The notes: a model not told the origin generated them from the letters alone. A DNA stretch of 64,000 nucleotides from Phycomyces blakesleeanus NRRL 1555(-) (GCF_001638985.1 NW_017265171.1:62001-126000), one strand, 5' to 3'. Numbered from the stretch's first letter, positions 36,904 to 49,238 are shown. Numbers and translations are program-made.

Positions 36904-37657
36904 GTAGTAGTAGTAGTAGTAGTAAAATAGGCTTTACATCAGAGGTTATTCCATAAGACACAAATGTTCCTTGCTGCAGATCAGTCTCTTTTCGTGGATC
37001 GCTGACAAAGATATGTTTACGAGAATACGTGTCTTTTGCATTATTTGATTGGGACACAGTTTCGCCTGTATTTTGTTGTCGTGGTTGTGGTTGTGGCTGT
37101 GGTTGCTGCTGATCATTATTATGCGAATAATAATCTGGTAAGGTTTGTACCGGTATTTGGATAGAATGTAGTTGAGACGTCTGAGGATCCAATAGCGGGT
37201 CGTCGGATATATCAATATCGACATTGACCGATGAAGGCTCAAGGATAGCAATGTCGATCTCGTTCGAGTGATGAAAGGTCTTTATTGGTTTTTTTTATTG
37301 TTATTATTGTTGTTAGCATGTATGTGCATGTACGTATATCATAGACAATTCAAGCATAGTAATATCAAACGTTTGTGAGATTGATTATGCGTAAGTAATA
37401 AGAATCGTTTTGAATCTACTAAGCTATTCTTGTCCTACATTGAATCCATCCGAATCATGAGATCCTAATGAGCCTTGCAAATGGTCACTCAAAGGATTAT
37501 CAAGAATCAGTGAGCTTTGCTGTTCGTGCTGTTCGTGTTGTTGTTGGTGTTGTTCTTCGAGAGAGGATTGGGAGTTGTAGTAGCTGTGATTACGATTCAT
37601 ATCTTCTGTGCCCTGTACATTCCATTGTACATTACTGAATTCATCAGTGTCCGCCAT
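35095..37657 (-). CDS. SNX4: Sorting nexin Snx4/Atg24 (PX-BAR)
   Basis: PX-BAR protein for endosome-to-Golgi recycling and selective autophagy. Eleven exons: 37657-37439, 37279-36938, 36815-36707, 36637-36583, 36444-36357, 36273-36075, 36007-35877, 35798-35733, 35673-35449, 35371-35219 and 35157-35095; together 549 residues with consistent phases. The N-terminal 170 residues are Gln/His-rich and disordered. The PX domain contains the PI3P-binding basic motif KPLVRRRFQDFVWLRKVL, PPLPDKHRM, FIEKRRMRSLQRFLQRIS and HPVLGRSNFFVMFL. The BAR region follows: ASARALRESQETMIDTLGDS, RIERTEENLELLEKTL, KDTDWLGEIHDYMAYYSVLK, VLKLRDQKQLDVEELTDYYQ and IQIWRDVVQALEKVDP. A (TAA)n/(TAG)n run sits in the intron at 36872-36925. 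SNX41/42 is less likely because of the BAR C-terminal sequence. Confidence 0.92.
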
Positions 37658-38235
37658 GTTTGGTATATATAATGGAAAAGAAAGATATATAGATATAAAG
37701 AATGGAAGATAGAGAGAGAAAGGTCGAAGAATAAAATGCGTGGCTTGAAGTCAATACTATATGTTGTTATTTGTTGACTCGAATACTAATTTCTCCTGCT
37801 GTTGTCGTTGGTAGTGGTGGTAGTGGTAGTGGTGGTGGTGGTGGTGGTGGTGGTGGTGATGTACTGCTATTTTCTGTTCTTTCTTTACTTTTGAACAATA
37901 AAATATGGAAAAGAAAAAGAAAAGCGTATGCGTGTATCAAGAGTATATTGTTCATTTTTAGAAATTATTGTCGGCGTTTGACCTTTCTTTCTTTCTTTCT
38001 TTCTTGTTTGGTTTGGTTTGTTACTGCCCACACAACAAATAGAAAATATATCAAGTCTGAGGTTTACTTGCTATCATATTATGAAAGACATAATAGAGAT
38101 TCAGTCGGTTAGCGAAAGAATCTCACAGAAACAGGTCATTAAATATAACAAGCGCAAATAAAGAGGCTGTTTCTCATAATTTATGATACAAATTCGCATA
38201 TATCAGAAAGAGGTCCGTGCATAAAGGAACAAGAA

Positions 38236-38266
<31 letters not shown>

Positions 38267-39066
38267 CTCATTTGGATGCTGTCCATCAACATTTATTTAC
38301 CAATTTCTGTACAATATATATATATATATATATCTAGTTTATTATTACTCATTTGGTTTCTTTCAATTCTAGGGCAAATTCTTGCTAACAAGGGGTGGGG
38401 GTTATGATCCTCAAATATCTTTACATGTATAGTTGCATTTATTCTACATTTAAACTCGAGTGATGTGCACCACGCATACACACCTTTATATACTTATATA
38501 TTACAAATTCGAATAGTATCGTGTACTTCAAGCCCATGCATTGATTCTATGTACCTCCTAAAGAAATAAATAGCTGTACAGCTGTAGTGTACTGTAATAA
38601 TAATAAAAAGGGGGGAAAGGGGTGCGTAGAAATAAATCTGCTTGGATCTATCAATATTCACCGCCCATACCCACTCACTCACTCACTCACTCACTCACTT
38701 ACTCACTCACTCACATATGCATACATACATGTATATATATATTACTCAAATAGGACTCCTTGTACACTCTTTTTATTTATTTTTTGCTAGCTGCTTTCTT
38801 ATTTCAACTTCTTTGTTTAATAAGCAGCAGGGTACAGTTGCTAATGTTACATCTAGGTTTAAACACGGTTTATTATTGTAGTTGGTACATAAATAAATAA
38901 AGATGTATTTGGCAAATTATAGCAAGGCATTTGACAAACACTTACAAAGACGAAGACAAAGACGAAGAAGAAGGTTATTAGGAAGGAATGGTATAGCTTA
39001 CTAAATAAAAAGATCTCGAAAGTCTAATGAAGATAATGTATATATAAGGAGATAGAGAGATGAAGT

Positions 39067-39114
<48 letters not shown>

Positions 39115-39272
39115 GTATTATTGTTATTAACTTTTTGTAGTTAACTTTCTCATTATCATTATCCATTATCCATTATCCATGATTCATTATCCATTATCCA
39201 TTAAAATCATTATTATTATCAATAGTATTATCAGCATTATTATCAGTATTATTATCAGTATTATTATTATTA

Positions 39273-39319
<47 letters not shown>

Positions 39320-39440
39320 TTCCCTTTTCCCTTTTCCCTTTTCCCTTTTCCTTTTTTCTTTTTTGTAAATAAATGGGTAATTGATGATATGGCTATTATC
39401 GAGACTGTTGAGATCATACTATCTCTAATATTTTTTTGTT
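37658..39440. other. Microsatellite-rich spacer
   Basis: Contains many simple repeats: GGT/GTG trinucleotides at 37806-37860, TTTC at 37985-38006, (TA)n at 38237-38262 and 38316-38332, ACTC tetranucleotides at 38672-38714, CTA at 39066-39112, ATT/TTA at 39180-39320 and TTTTCCC units at 39320-39350. Open frames here are translations of those repeats. No gene is supported. Confidence 0.65.
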
Positions 39441-40265
39441 TTACAGAACAATAGCCATTGCAGACATAGTAACGGAAACGAGGAGAAGTACAGTTATCAA
39501 TCCAGGATAGTTCATAGTAGAATCTGAGCTCTTGGTAAATATGCTGCCAGTTGATTGGGTCTGGCCGGGAATACTGGTTGCAGATGCTTTGGCAAGTGAG
39601 GATGTGGATACGGCAGGAGGACGGACCTCGATAGGGACAGGGAGCTGGGTGTTTGTAGACTTGTCAAGGAAGACAACCTTGTAGTTACCAGGCTTCACTG
39701 TAGAAGGGATGTTGAAGTTGATAGAATGCTCATAGTAAGTGAGATTTCCATCTCTTTTGATAAAAGCATCTGTCTTGGTCACATCAGCATTGGCAGAAAT
39801 TAGAAGCGATCCATTAGATGGAAGTGCAGTAGGTTCCAATGTAACCTGCAAGTTTAGAGCTAATAGTAATAATAATAAAATCAACAAGCAACCAAGCAAC
39901 CAAGCAACCAAGCAACCAAGCAACCAAGCAACCAAGCAACAAGTAACCAGGCAACCAATAATAAATAAATAAATAAAAATAAAAATAAAAAATAAATAAT
40001 AAATAATATAAAAGAGAGAGAGAGAGAGAGTAAGTTAATTTGATCCAAGTGTCTTAAATTATTGTAATATATATATATATATATATTTATTACCTGAACT
40101 ATCGACGTCTGAAAAGAGACGGTAAGTACAAGGCAAAATCTGGCCGATCACATATGGTCCATTGCTGACAGGGCTAGTGACATTATAGTTTCGAGTGGGT
40201 GCTGTCAACTGGCCAGAGACACTAGCGGCGCCAATGAGGATGGATAAGAGTGCGTAGAGCTTCAT
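39441..40265 (-). CDS. Kre9/Knh1-like GPI-anchored cell-surface protein
   Basis: Two exons (40265-40094 and 39859-39441) give 196 residues. A clear signal peptide MKLYALLSILIGAASVSGQ opens the protein. The middle holds a Ser-Thr-rich GPI-anchored family (Kre9/Knh1 N-terminal) domain: GPYVIGQILPCTYRLF, LNLQVTLEPT, GSLLISANADVTKTDAF, HSINFNIPSTVKPGNYKVVF and QLPVPIEVRP. A Ser/Thr/Ala linker and a hydrophobic tail (LITVLLLVSVTMSAMAIVL) form a GPI-attachment signal. These proteins sit at the cell surface or wall and in yeast assist beta-1,6-glucan formation. The intron contains an 8-bp tandem repeat (CAAGCAAC) at 39884-39945. Confidence 0.85.
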
Positions 40266-40723
40266 GAGATGAAAAGAGAGTAAAGAAGATGTTGAAGAAA
40301 GGGAGGCCAAAGGGGAGAGCCTTATTCTTTTATAAGAATTAAGGAGAATCAAGAACCCAAAAGTAAGGATCTGCACTGTCTTTCAAAACAAGTAGCCCCA
40401 CATACACTAATATTTGTTGGCCCAAAAATATACTCTGCAATTCCCTTTCTGTGTCTGTATAATTTAACAGCATCTTATTCTCTATCAAAAATATATTATA
40501 TTATAAAATATTATTAATGTCAAGAATAAGTACATGTATTCTAAAAGATGCATTTTATTTATTTATTTGTTTATGTATTTATTTATTTATTTATTTATTT
40601 AAGCAAAATAAGATGATATTTAAAAGACTGTAAAAAAATGTATGTATATATATATGGAGAGAGAAAATGTTAAAGATTATGGGTGTGTTATATATAAAGC
40701 GAGAGAGGGAAAGTGAACAAGAA

Positions 40724-40768
<45 letters not shown>

Positions 40769-41563
40769 AAGACGAAAGCTTAAAATAAGAAGAAGAAGGA
40801 ATTACAGGTAAAATTAGAAAAAAAAGAAAAAAAGAAAAATCTCGCATCGACAAACATCCATATTATTCTTACTCTTTACCTAACAATTCCCTCAGCTTTT
40901 CTGCTCTCCCTTGGGCTGCGCTGCATACTAAAAAGAAAAAAGAAAATAAAGGGGGCCATAGCCATCACGAGTCTTCAAGGCACTCACTGTACATTGAATG
41001 CGTGCAAAAATAAAATAAAATAAAATAAAGGTAAGGTAAAATACAGTCGATAATAAAGGTGAAAATAATAAGAAATGAAATATATATATGTGTGTGTGTG
41101 TATAAAAAAGAATGAAGAGAAATAGGTAGATAGGCTTCGAGAAGAGTCGAGACCAATAATTTTGAATACAATCAGACAAATTGTGTATATAGTTGCGTAC
41201 ATGCTTTGTATACATGCGTTTGTGTACATGTCTGGTGTAAAGAAGTATGTATTTTGTAGATCAGTATCTTTAAACAAACGAACAAACGAGTGGACAAACG
41301 GGCAAACAGACGGACTTGGAGAAAGGTTATTATTTTCATCAAAAAGGTATACTTGTCCTTCAGAAAGATCGCTCTTTATCCCGATATTTGTTCCCTGGAA
41401 TGCTTGTTTAGAACCGCACCATCCATTTTACAAGTAAGGAGATTTATTGTTAGTAAAAAAGAAATAAATCAAAGAAAAAACCCCATTGTACATATTACAC
41501 TGCAATTTCCAGTCAGTGCCAGTGCCAGTGCCAAGTGTCTTCGATCTGCATACACACATTTTC

Positions 41564-41599
<36 letters not shown>

Positions 41600-42119
41600 C
41601 AAGTTATAATCTGTTGGATCCAATGTTATTTAACTTGGTTTTTTGTATTGTTTTGCTTGGATTTATTTTATTTACGAATTAGTCATGTCTACAAGGTACT
41701 TTTGTTATTTTATTAATGGCCTATGCTTTAAGTTCCTTTTTTTATGGGTATAGTATACTCGGTATAATACACAATAGACTATACTGTGAAATGAAACTAG
41801 TGCCATAAATCATATAAATATTAAATAAATAATGAAAAGGAGAGATACATTGTGGCGGGTAACTGTATTTAGATATCTTGATTTCTTATTTAAAGTACTT
41901 TCTCTCTCTCTCTTTCTCTCTTTCTCTCACGCATAATATTGATCTACCAATCCAATCTATTTGTATGTAATATCTTTAAGCATGCAAGAATATATATATA
42001 TATATATGTTTGTGCTTGTATTTAGTTTACTTAATGGGCTTGATAGATTACTACAAAAAATACTATACCAAATCAATTTCTATGACTAGAATAACAATAA
42101 TAGTGAGTTTTTGCTGGTA
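40266..42119. other. Spacer with simple repeats
   Basis: Upstream of the GPI protein: TTTA units at 40557-40600, GATA units at 40726-40755, GA runs at 40020-40030 and 40755-40770, AAAAT units near 41010-41030, AGTGCC hexamers at 41513-41532 and TAA units at 41567-41596. A 130-codon frame at 41290-41682 has no recognised domain and runs into the repeats. No gene called. Confidence 0.5.
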
Positions 42120-42550
42120 TAAATGTACTTCTAAGAGTAACTCCAGCAGTCTCTAAATACAGACTCTATATACCCAGATTTGGAAGTAAATGTATAGATT
42201 TTCCAAAAAAAAAAAAAAAAATCGCCTCCAAAAATTTCTATACAAGACAAGATTCCACATACCCAAAAACGGACTTGAGATATAAAGTTTTTGAATCATA
42301 TTCTACACATCTGTAGAATTTACCAGGATTTGTATAGAGTCTACTAGTTTTGTTATATTCCTTTTTTCTCTTTTAAAGAGAGACTTTGATGTTCGAGATG
42401 TTGTTGGTCATTGAATCTTATTTTACTTCTTTACAAAATAATTAACAATGACAACCAAGATGGGCAATTCTGATTGCATTAACGTCATTAGCTTTCTTGT
42501 AGCCAAAGCTGGTACCAATACAAAACTTTTATTAATATAACCTCGGTTAA

Positions 42551-42582
<32 letters not shown>

Positions 42583-42604
42583 AAATATATGTAGAAAAAA
42601 AATT

Positions 42605-43050
42605 TTCTTCCAGAAAGAATTTCACTGTAGAGGAAGATGTACAGCTCTGCAACTCTTACATTTTTGTTTCTATGGATGCAATTCATGGCAGTGAACATAA
42701 GAGTGCCACCTTTTGGTCTGAAATCACTGACCATTACAGGAGTGTCCTCTCTGAACATATTGGAGACCACTACACTCGTGCCTTGACCAACCATTGGCAC
42801 AATATCAACAAATCTGTTGCCGAATATGTTGAATTTTTGTTCCAACTCAAGCGGGTAAAGCCAAGTGGTGCCAATGATGAGAACCTCGTAAAGCATGCAT
42901 TTTTTTTTTCATGCGTATTCCGTATTTCATGATAATTAAATGTCATCTTAGGAACTCAATTCCAAGGCTCTATACAAGACCAAAATGAAACTTGAATTTA
43001 CTGTAGAGCATTGGTACAGTGTCCTGGATTGTTACCGCAAGTGGCAATAA
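42605..43050 (+). pseudogene. Myb/SANT-like accessory protein of Harbinger, remnant
   Basis: Reads KNFTVEEDVQLCNSYIFVSM, HGSEHKSATFWSEITDHYRS, TRALTNHWHNINKSVAEYV and, after a short intron, ELNSKALYKTKMKLEFTVEH. The tryptophan-spaced three-helix pattern (FTVEED, FW, HW/RW) is that of the trihelix/Myb-like DNA-binding partner of Harbinger transposases. It parallels the copy at 58858 residue by residue, but keeps Glu (GSEHKS) where that copy has a stop. It loses its coiled-coil C-terminus at the deletion junction. Confidence 0.75.
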
Positions 43051-43054
43051 GCGG

Positions 43055-43340
43055 CGGTAAAGTCTGCCGGTAGTCTATATGCAAACATACGGATTGCTTA
43101 CAGAGACTTTCTACAAGGAGGATAAACCAGGTACACGGAAAGAATTGATGTTCTACTCAAAGTAATCGCCATACTCTTTCATACCCTCCAGAATGCGCAT
43201 AGACAAGATTTTGTTCATTCTAAAGCGTCTACAGAAATGGTCCTCACGCAATGGGATATGGCTGCGCTGTCTTTTACGATTAATAGTGATGCGAGCTCTA
43301 TTTAGGTATTCTTTTTTCTCGCAAGTCCAGGTCTGAGGGA
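43055..43340 (-). pseudogene. Harbinger transposase N-terminal remnant
   Basis: The DNA from GTCTATATGCAAACATACGG to about 43340 aligns with 61046-61335 of the better copy, which codes for the region from the start of the helical domain (YFDPES, FPRRFRMNKALF) to VYGPPAYFLDE. Stops and small indels interrupt it; for example the frame breaks around CTACAAGGAGGATAAACC at 43117. No catalytic motif remains. Confidence 0.7.
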
Positions 43341-43494
43341 CAGTGTGTAAAACGTTGATCTTTGGTGGTCAGTGCTTATCTGACTAAAAATCAGACGAAT
43401 ATTTATGGAGATATCGATATTTTCCAACACCAAACCATGTTGCTTCAAATATCGGACATTACAAATATATAACCAAAAAAAAAATTAATCTCAC

Positions 43495-43625
43495 TTGGTG
43501 TGGACAGACTAAAAGTTCAAAAAAAAAAGGACAAAAAAAAGGGTAAAATTAATTAAAACTCTTGCCCAATAATATGACTTGAATTTTTGTTCTTTTTTTT
43601 TGAACTTTTAGTCTGTCCACACCAA
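43495..43625. mobile_element. 131-bp MITE with perfect ~32-bp terminal inverted repeats
   Basis: The left end TTGGTGTGGACAGACTAAAA followed by GTTCAAAAAAAA is the exact reverse complement of the right end (43594-43625). The interior is 70 bp of non-coding AT-rich DNA. A solo end of the same family lies at 21425. No target duplication is certain, so the superfamily is open. Confidence 0.85.
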
Positions 43626-43856
43626 ATGTAGAAGAGCACAAAAATGTGTGTGACACGATAGATTATGTTGATTGTGGTGTTAATGACGCTTGTATTTGAT
43701 ATGAATGTGATTGTCTCACATAAAGAAAGAAAATAATATGGTATATATATATATAAAAGCATTCGGTTATTGATAGGGAGTTACTAGCTTTTTTGATGAT
43801 AAATGTGAATAGTGATATTATGTGGATAGATATGTAAAACATCATAGTAGTAAGGC

Positions 43857-44195
43857 TCATCTAACAGCAACAGTAACAACAACAAAACTGGTGTAATTTT
43901 GATTTGTATAGTATGATGTCATTGACAGAACATACACTATACATGTGTATATATAGATAGATATATACAAAACTAAGTAGTAATTGCTGTAATTGGTCAA
44001 ACAATAGGCCAAGGTGCAATACACAAAGTTTGATACTAGCTCGAATATGAAAATGCACAAGAGAATGCTAGGATAGGAGATGATAGGCATTGTTGTTATA
44101 ATTATTATTTTCAGCTTTACCAAACACAGCAGAGATAAGCTTGTCAATGATAGTAATGGTGTTGTTAAAACAATGCTCATAACAGCAATAAGCAA
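43857..44195 (-). CDS. Doubtful hydrophobic ORF
   Basis: A 112-codon frame is strongly hydrophobic (LIAVMSIVLTTPLLSLTSLS, PIISYPSILLCIFIFELVSN, YCTLAYCLTNYSNYYLVLYI) and would span the membrane three or four times. No family is recognised, there is no long flanking exon, and part of the C-terminus is encoded by ATAG/TATA repeats. It may be a real small membrane protein or chance in AT-rich DNA. Confidence 0.22.
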   Translation of the reverse strand: MLIAVMSIVLTTPLLSLTSLSLLCLVKLKIIIITTMPIISYPSILLCIFIFELVSNFVYCTLAYCLTNYSNYYLVLYISIYIYTCIVYVLSMTSYYTNQNYTSFVVVTVAVR

Positions 44196-46660
44196 CCGTA
44201 TGTCGTGAGTTTGTTTTGTTCAATTTATTACCATTGGATTTTTTATTTTATTCTATTTTATTTTCATATATAATAGATATATTTGCTGGTGAGGAAAAGA
44301 GGTATTAAAATTAGGGACTAAAGGGACCTTTATTACGTAAAAATAATAATAAAATATAGTGGAAGTTGAAACTTATTTTTTGTTTGTTTTTGTCAAACAA
44401 TAGCAGGTAAATCTGGTGAAATAAAGGAAAAAGAAACCTTAATTGGAATTTTCCTGAAATATTTGTACCCTCATTCCTTCATTCATTTAAAGATAAATAC
44501 ATTGTAATAGAAAGTACAAGAAGTGCTATTATGAGTAGAATGAAGGTTTTGAAACAAGATTAAAATAAAATAAAATAAAAGGGTAGTTGCAAACAAAGTC
44601 ACATCGGTTTCGGATAATACTTTTCTTCAAGAGATGTGCTAGTCAATTATATACAATACAATCATCTTAACTATCTTTATGGCCGACTGACTGTGACCTG
44701 ATTGGAAACACTGCATCTGAAACTATGAGGCGACTAAAATAATAATAGTATTATTACTACTGGTAGACAGTAATTGTAAATACTGGTAAATCCAATGGTC
44801 TAATAGTAGAATAAAATAGAATAAAATAGAAGAAGCAATTAAATAGTAAATATTAAAGTATTAAATTGAAGCCACCGTATAATACTTTACTATACTTTAC
44901 TACATACATACAAAAGAAAGTAAGTAAAGAATACCAATGATGATGTATATGTTGATGATGTCAAGTCTTTTATATATATATATATGGTTGTTGTGCAAGA
45001 TTGCATGTGTCCCACTTATTCCCGTATTTTTCTGATTTATTGACCACCCTCCTTTTTTTGGTGTTTTTGAATCCAGGGCCGGATTTATTACCGACTAATT
45101 CCAAATAAAACAAAAATGCTTGGTTACTACTTATTCACCTGTAAAGGCCTAAAAGTAATAGTGATATTGATAATGATACATGTACACAAAATTTTACCAA
45201 TAGAAAAACAAGAACAGCAAATTATCATCATATTTCTTCAATGATACATATATATTTAAAGAGAGAAAGAGAAAAAGAGAAACCGACTCTAAAGAAGATG
45301 ACAGCATCATTATCATTTTTCTCCACAAAAAATTTATCTCCACATTTTTATTTTTTATTTTTTATTATTATCATTATCATTATCATTATAAGCCCAATCT
45401 CCTTCTCCAGCTTTCCCTTTGTCTCCACAAATTACCCTACTCTAAATTCACTTGGTTTGTTTTTTTTTTTTAAAAAAAAAAATGAAAAGATCTTCTTTAA
45501 CCGTAAAGACGAATGAATGAATATTGATAAAATACAAAATACAAGAAATTCCTATTTTATTCTAATTCAATTTTTACCCGCCCTTTAACACTCTTTTTAT
45601 TCTCTTATTTATATATATATATAAATAATCGATCTGTACTCACATTATTATGTATCGGGTAACGGAATATTTATGTGTCCAAAACAAGCTTTTCTAATTC
45701 TTTTTTTTTTTTTATATTTTTTATAGTTCATTATAAATCTGCCTACCAAATATAAAATAATATATATATATGTTCAAGTCTCCGATAGTTATAATAGTAT
45801 AAAAAAAATTTTTTTTAACATATTTTTAAATACAAAAATGACTTGTACACCTTTAGCTGTCGATCCAGTCCACAATAGGCCTAGCAACCATTTATATATA
45901 TATATTATTGAAACCACATTCTTTATTTTATTTCATACTGAAAAAAAGCAGCAGCAGCAGAAATAACAACAAGTTGAAATACAATGTATTCGACTCTCTA
46001 AAATAATAAAAAGAATTACAAATAAATTTGTGGCTACAGAATTTACAGAATTTACAGAATTTAGAAATATACGAATTACACAAATTACAGGATAACTTTT
46101 AAAGCTGTGTATAAAATAAATAAATCCAAGTAACTGTTCATTTATATTTTAATATTTTTAAGTTTGGAGCTAATGAACTGGTTCTGGAAATCAATTGACA
46201 AGTGAGAAACCCAAATAGTTGTATTACAATATGCAATACAATAGGTGAAAATTTTTTTTCTTTGTCTTGAAAAATAAAATAAAAGGTACAAACTCACACA
46301 CATACCAATAGCAGGATTTTATAGAATTGACTAGATGTGATATTAATGGTTTAGAATCATATTTTCTATATACACACACATCAATAGTCAAATAAAGACA
46401 GTCAAAATTATTCATTTATATATATATTTTTGAATTTTTTGTTTGAATTTATTGAATTTCGTTTTGTGGTTTATGTCAAGGGAAATATCACAAGTAATGT
46501 ATAGGATTAATAAGAAATTAATTATGGAATCTAAATCTAAATATAAAAAAGAAATATTTATATATATATATGTGTGTGTGTGTGTATGTATGTACAATAA
46601 GGTAAAGAAAAAAATAATAATAGCAAAATATGTTATCCCACTATATATCTCCTTTTTTTT
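44196..46660. other. Spacer, no gene recognised
   Basis: AT-rich with AAAAT and AATAG units (44558-44580, 44810-44830), several (TA)n runs and T tracts. All frames are short or low complexity; the 91-codon frame at 45241 is largely Ile/Phe/Ser from repeats. A minus-strand frame ending IVDWIDS at 45857-45895 could be a terminal exon but has no support. Confidence 0.5.
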
Positions 46661-48383
46661 TTACTTGAAATTGGGACCCTTTACTTCATCATCGCCTTTG
46701 GTGTACTCCTGCTTGACCTGGCCGGCTGCTGAATTGGGATTAGGCTTTTCTGACTTTGGGTGAACAACAGAGAAAGAACTTGGCATGCGACGAGATCCAG
46801 GACGACTGCCAAAGCTGTACATGCGAGACGAATGGGGACGCTGTGCCAGAGACTCGGCATCACGCTTAGAGTCATATGCTGATACAGAGCCGATGTGCGA
46901 CAGAGATCTGGAATCCTCCTGGACTTCTTCGGACGAGAAAAGGACTTCGATTTCCTCGAGAGACTTGCCCTTTGTTTCGGGGTACCAGAGATAGATAGGG
47001 ATCAGGAACACGACGTTGAGGATACCAAACATCAAAAAGGTCCAGTATTTCGCATACTCGAACAGAACCGGGGCAATCATGGCCACAACAAAGTTACCAA
47101 GCCAGTTGGCTGCAGTCGACATCGAGTTACCCTTGGCACGCAGGCCGGTCGTAAAGATCTCCGAGGGATAGAGCCAGGCAAGACCCAGCCAGGCTGCACC
47201 AAACACAAAGTTGTAAATCATCACGAATGCGATCACACCAGGCGACGCATTGGTGTTTCCGTTCTCAACCAGGTACTGGCAGCCACCGACAATCAGCAGA
47301 GTTGCGGCCTGTCCGATCAATCCGAGGTACATCAGTTTGCGACGGCCCAGGCGATCGATGGTGTAGATTGGAGTGCAGGCACCGAGGAAGTAGACGATAC
47401 CATCGATACCAGTCATCAGCATTGCCATTTCGGTAGTCATGCCGGCCTGGATAAACACATCTGTGAGGTAGTAACTGATGACATTGATACCACCGAATTG
47501 CTGGATTAGCTGACCACCCATGCCAAGCAAGACACGGTAGCGGTTGTTGAGTCTGCCTTTTTTGAAGAGTTCCTTGTAAGACGAGACACCCTCACGGCGT
47601 TCGAGTTCGATGCCGTCTCGGATTTCTTCCCATTCGGCGATGCAGCGAGGATGTGAGACGTCTTCGTCAGTCCAGAGACGGGCCAGGACAACTTTACATT
47701 CTTCTTCGTAGCCGTGGGACTGGAGCCAGCGTGGGGATTCAGGCAGGACAAAGGAGGCGACGCAAAGGATGATGGCAAAGAACATCTGGAAGGCTAGAGG
47801 AAAGCGCCAGGCTACCTCGCCGTCGACAAAGAAGAGACCGTATTCGATCCAGTAGGCAATCGCAACACCGACGGCCAACAGAGATGCCTCGAATGCAACG
47901 TGGGTTCCGCGAGACTTTGGGGGAGACAGTTCGGCCTGGTAGACAGGAATGGTTGCGGTGTTCATGCCGTTTCCGACACCTGTGACTATGCGAGCAACGA
48001 TCATCATGGCAGAGTTTACTGCAGCAGTCTGCAAGACGGCACCGACGATCAGAATAACACATCCGAGACGAATTGTCTTGCGACGGCCAAGCCAGTCACC
48101 AATTCGACCTGTCGAAAGAGCGCCTGCCATACAACCGATTTCATAAAGAGCAACAATAGCACCCATCAGAGCTGAGTCCGGGTTACCCATGGTATCTTTA
48201 AACCGTTGATTTGACACCACACCAGACATTACACCCTAATAAAGAAAATTGACTGTCATTAGAAATCATGAATTTATTTATTTAAAAAATAAGACATACT
48301 TGATCGTAACCAAAGAGCAAAAATCCAATGGCAGCCAACAGGGTTGATGCTGCAAACAAGGCTTTTCCTTTAAGTTTTGCCAT
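46661..48383 (-). CDS. MFS sugar transporter (hexose transporter family)
   Basis: Plasma-membrane sugar porter. Two exons (48383-48300 and 48235-46661) give 552 residues with twelve membrane helices. All sugar-porter signatures are present: GFLLFGYDQGVMSGVV, GRIGDWLGRRKTIRLG, RIVTGVGNGMNTATIPVYQA, ELSPPKSRG, PESPRWL, QQFGGINVISYYLTDVF, DRLGRRKLMYLG, LAWLYPSEIFTTGLRAKG and PETKGKSLEEIE. The hydrophilic C-terminal tail of about 75 residues is Ser/Arg-rich. Codon use is markedly GC-rich compared with its surroundings, as expected of a highly expressed gene. The substrate cannot be told; the fungal glucose/xylose and related porters are closest in motif. The promoter should lie in 48384-49600. 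Confidence 0.95.
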
Positions 48384-49206
48384 ATTATCTATATATTATA
48401 TTTTTTTGATTCTGTATTATGTCTGTTGTCTTGTTGGTCGGTTTGATTTGATTCTTCTTGTTTTGTTAAGGTAAGGTAGATGTAGTATATAAATTAAAGA
48501 TATGGAGAATATGATAAATAAAAAGAAGAAGAAGAAGTCTATTTTGTGGGGAAATAAGGGGGAGGGTTTATATATTAAGCAAAAAAAAAATGTGTCTCAA
48601 ATCCAAGACATTTATCTTTGATTTGATTTGCTTTGATTTGCTTTCATATGAATTAATTATTATTTATATGGAATATTTATTATAAAAAAATATGTATATA
48701 TTTATGTGTCTATGTATGTGATGTCAGTAAAGTACATTTTGATGTTAGCCTGTCTTATATGTCTTTATCTATGTCTTATGTTTGAGTTTGAGTTTTCTTC
48801 CCCGACAGATTCCATGTTTTCCCGCTCAGGTTACTATAATAAAGACTTTTAGATCTATATATCCATTTTAGACTAACAAATAAAAAAAATTTTAAAGAGG
48901 GGGAGTGAAATAGAGTGTAATAGAAGTGGAGTCGAGTCGAGTGAAGTGAAGGGGGGGGGAAGGTCGGAGGGGAAAAAAAAGGGAGAAAAAGGGAAAAGGG
49001 GAATTGTTTTTTTTTTTGATCTGTTCATGTACGTCATGTCCCGCATCACCCAGTTTTTTTTTTCTTTATTTTTATTACGGAGTATTAAATATTTTATTCT
49101 AAATATTCTAAACCTGGTAAAATAAGATGGTTTAGATTTTATTTATTTATTTTATATAGTCAATTATTACGAGTTGGTTTGAGGTTAATAAAATGATAAG
49201 AGTAAT

Positions 49207-49238
<32 letters not shown>

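Larger units (their letters stand above)
42120..43350. mobile_element. Internally deleted PIF/Harbinger element
   Basis: The left end near 42134-42165 (GAGTAACTCCAGCAGTCTCT, AATACAGACTCTA) matches, in inverted orientation, 61510-61550 beside the second element. Inside, a Myb/SANT-like frame (about 42605-43050) runs directly into the antisense of a transposase 5' part (43055-43340). Compared with the element at 58.9-61.5 kb, about 1.6 kb between those points is missing. A MITE begins 150 bp downstream. Confidence 0.75.

Noticed and set aside
38672..38714. Regular tandem units resembling a CRISPR array
   Set aside because: Tetranucleotide ACTC microsatellite without spacers; the genome is eukaryotic.
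39179..39454. Poly-isoleucine open frames on both strands
   Set aside because: They translate an ATT/TTA trinucleotide run and have no protein-like composition.
39884..39945. CAAGCAAC tandem units as a coding repeat
   Set aside because: They lie inside the intron of the GPI-protein gene between verified splice sites.
46785..48175. Long open frames on the plus strand opposite the sugar transporter (up to 204 codons)
   Set aside because: They are shadows of the GC-rich codon pattern of the minus-strand gene and show no domain or start context.
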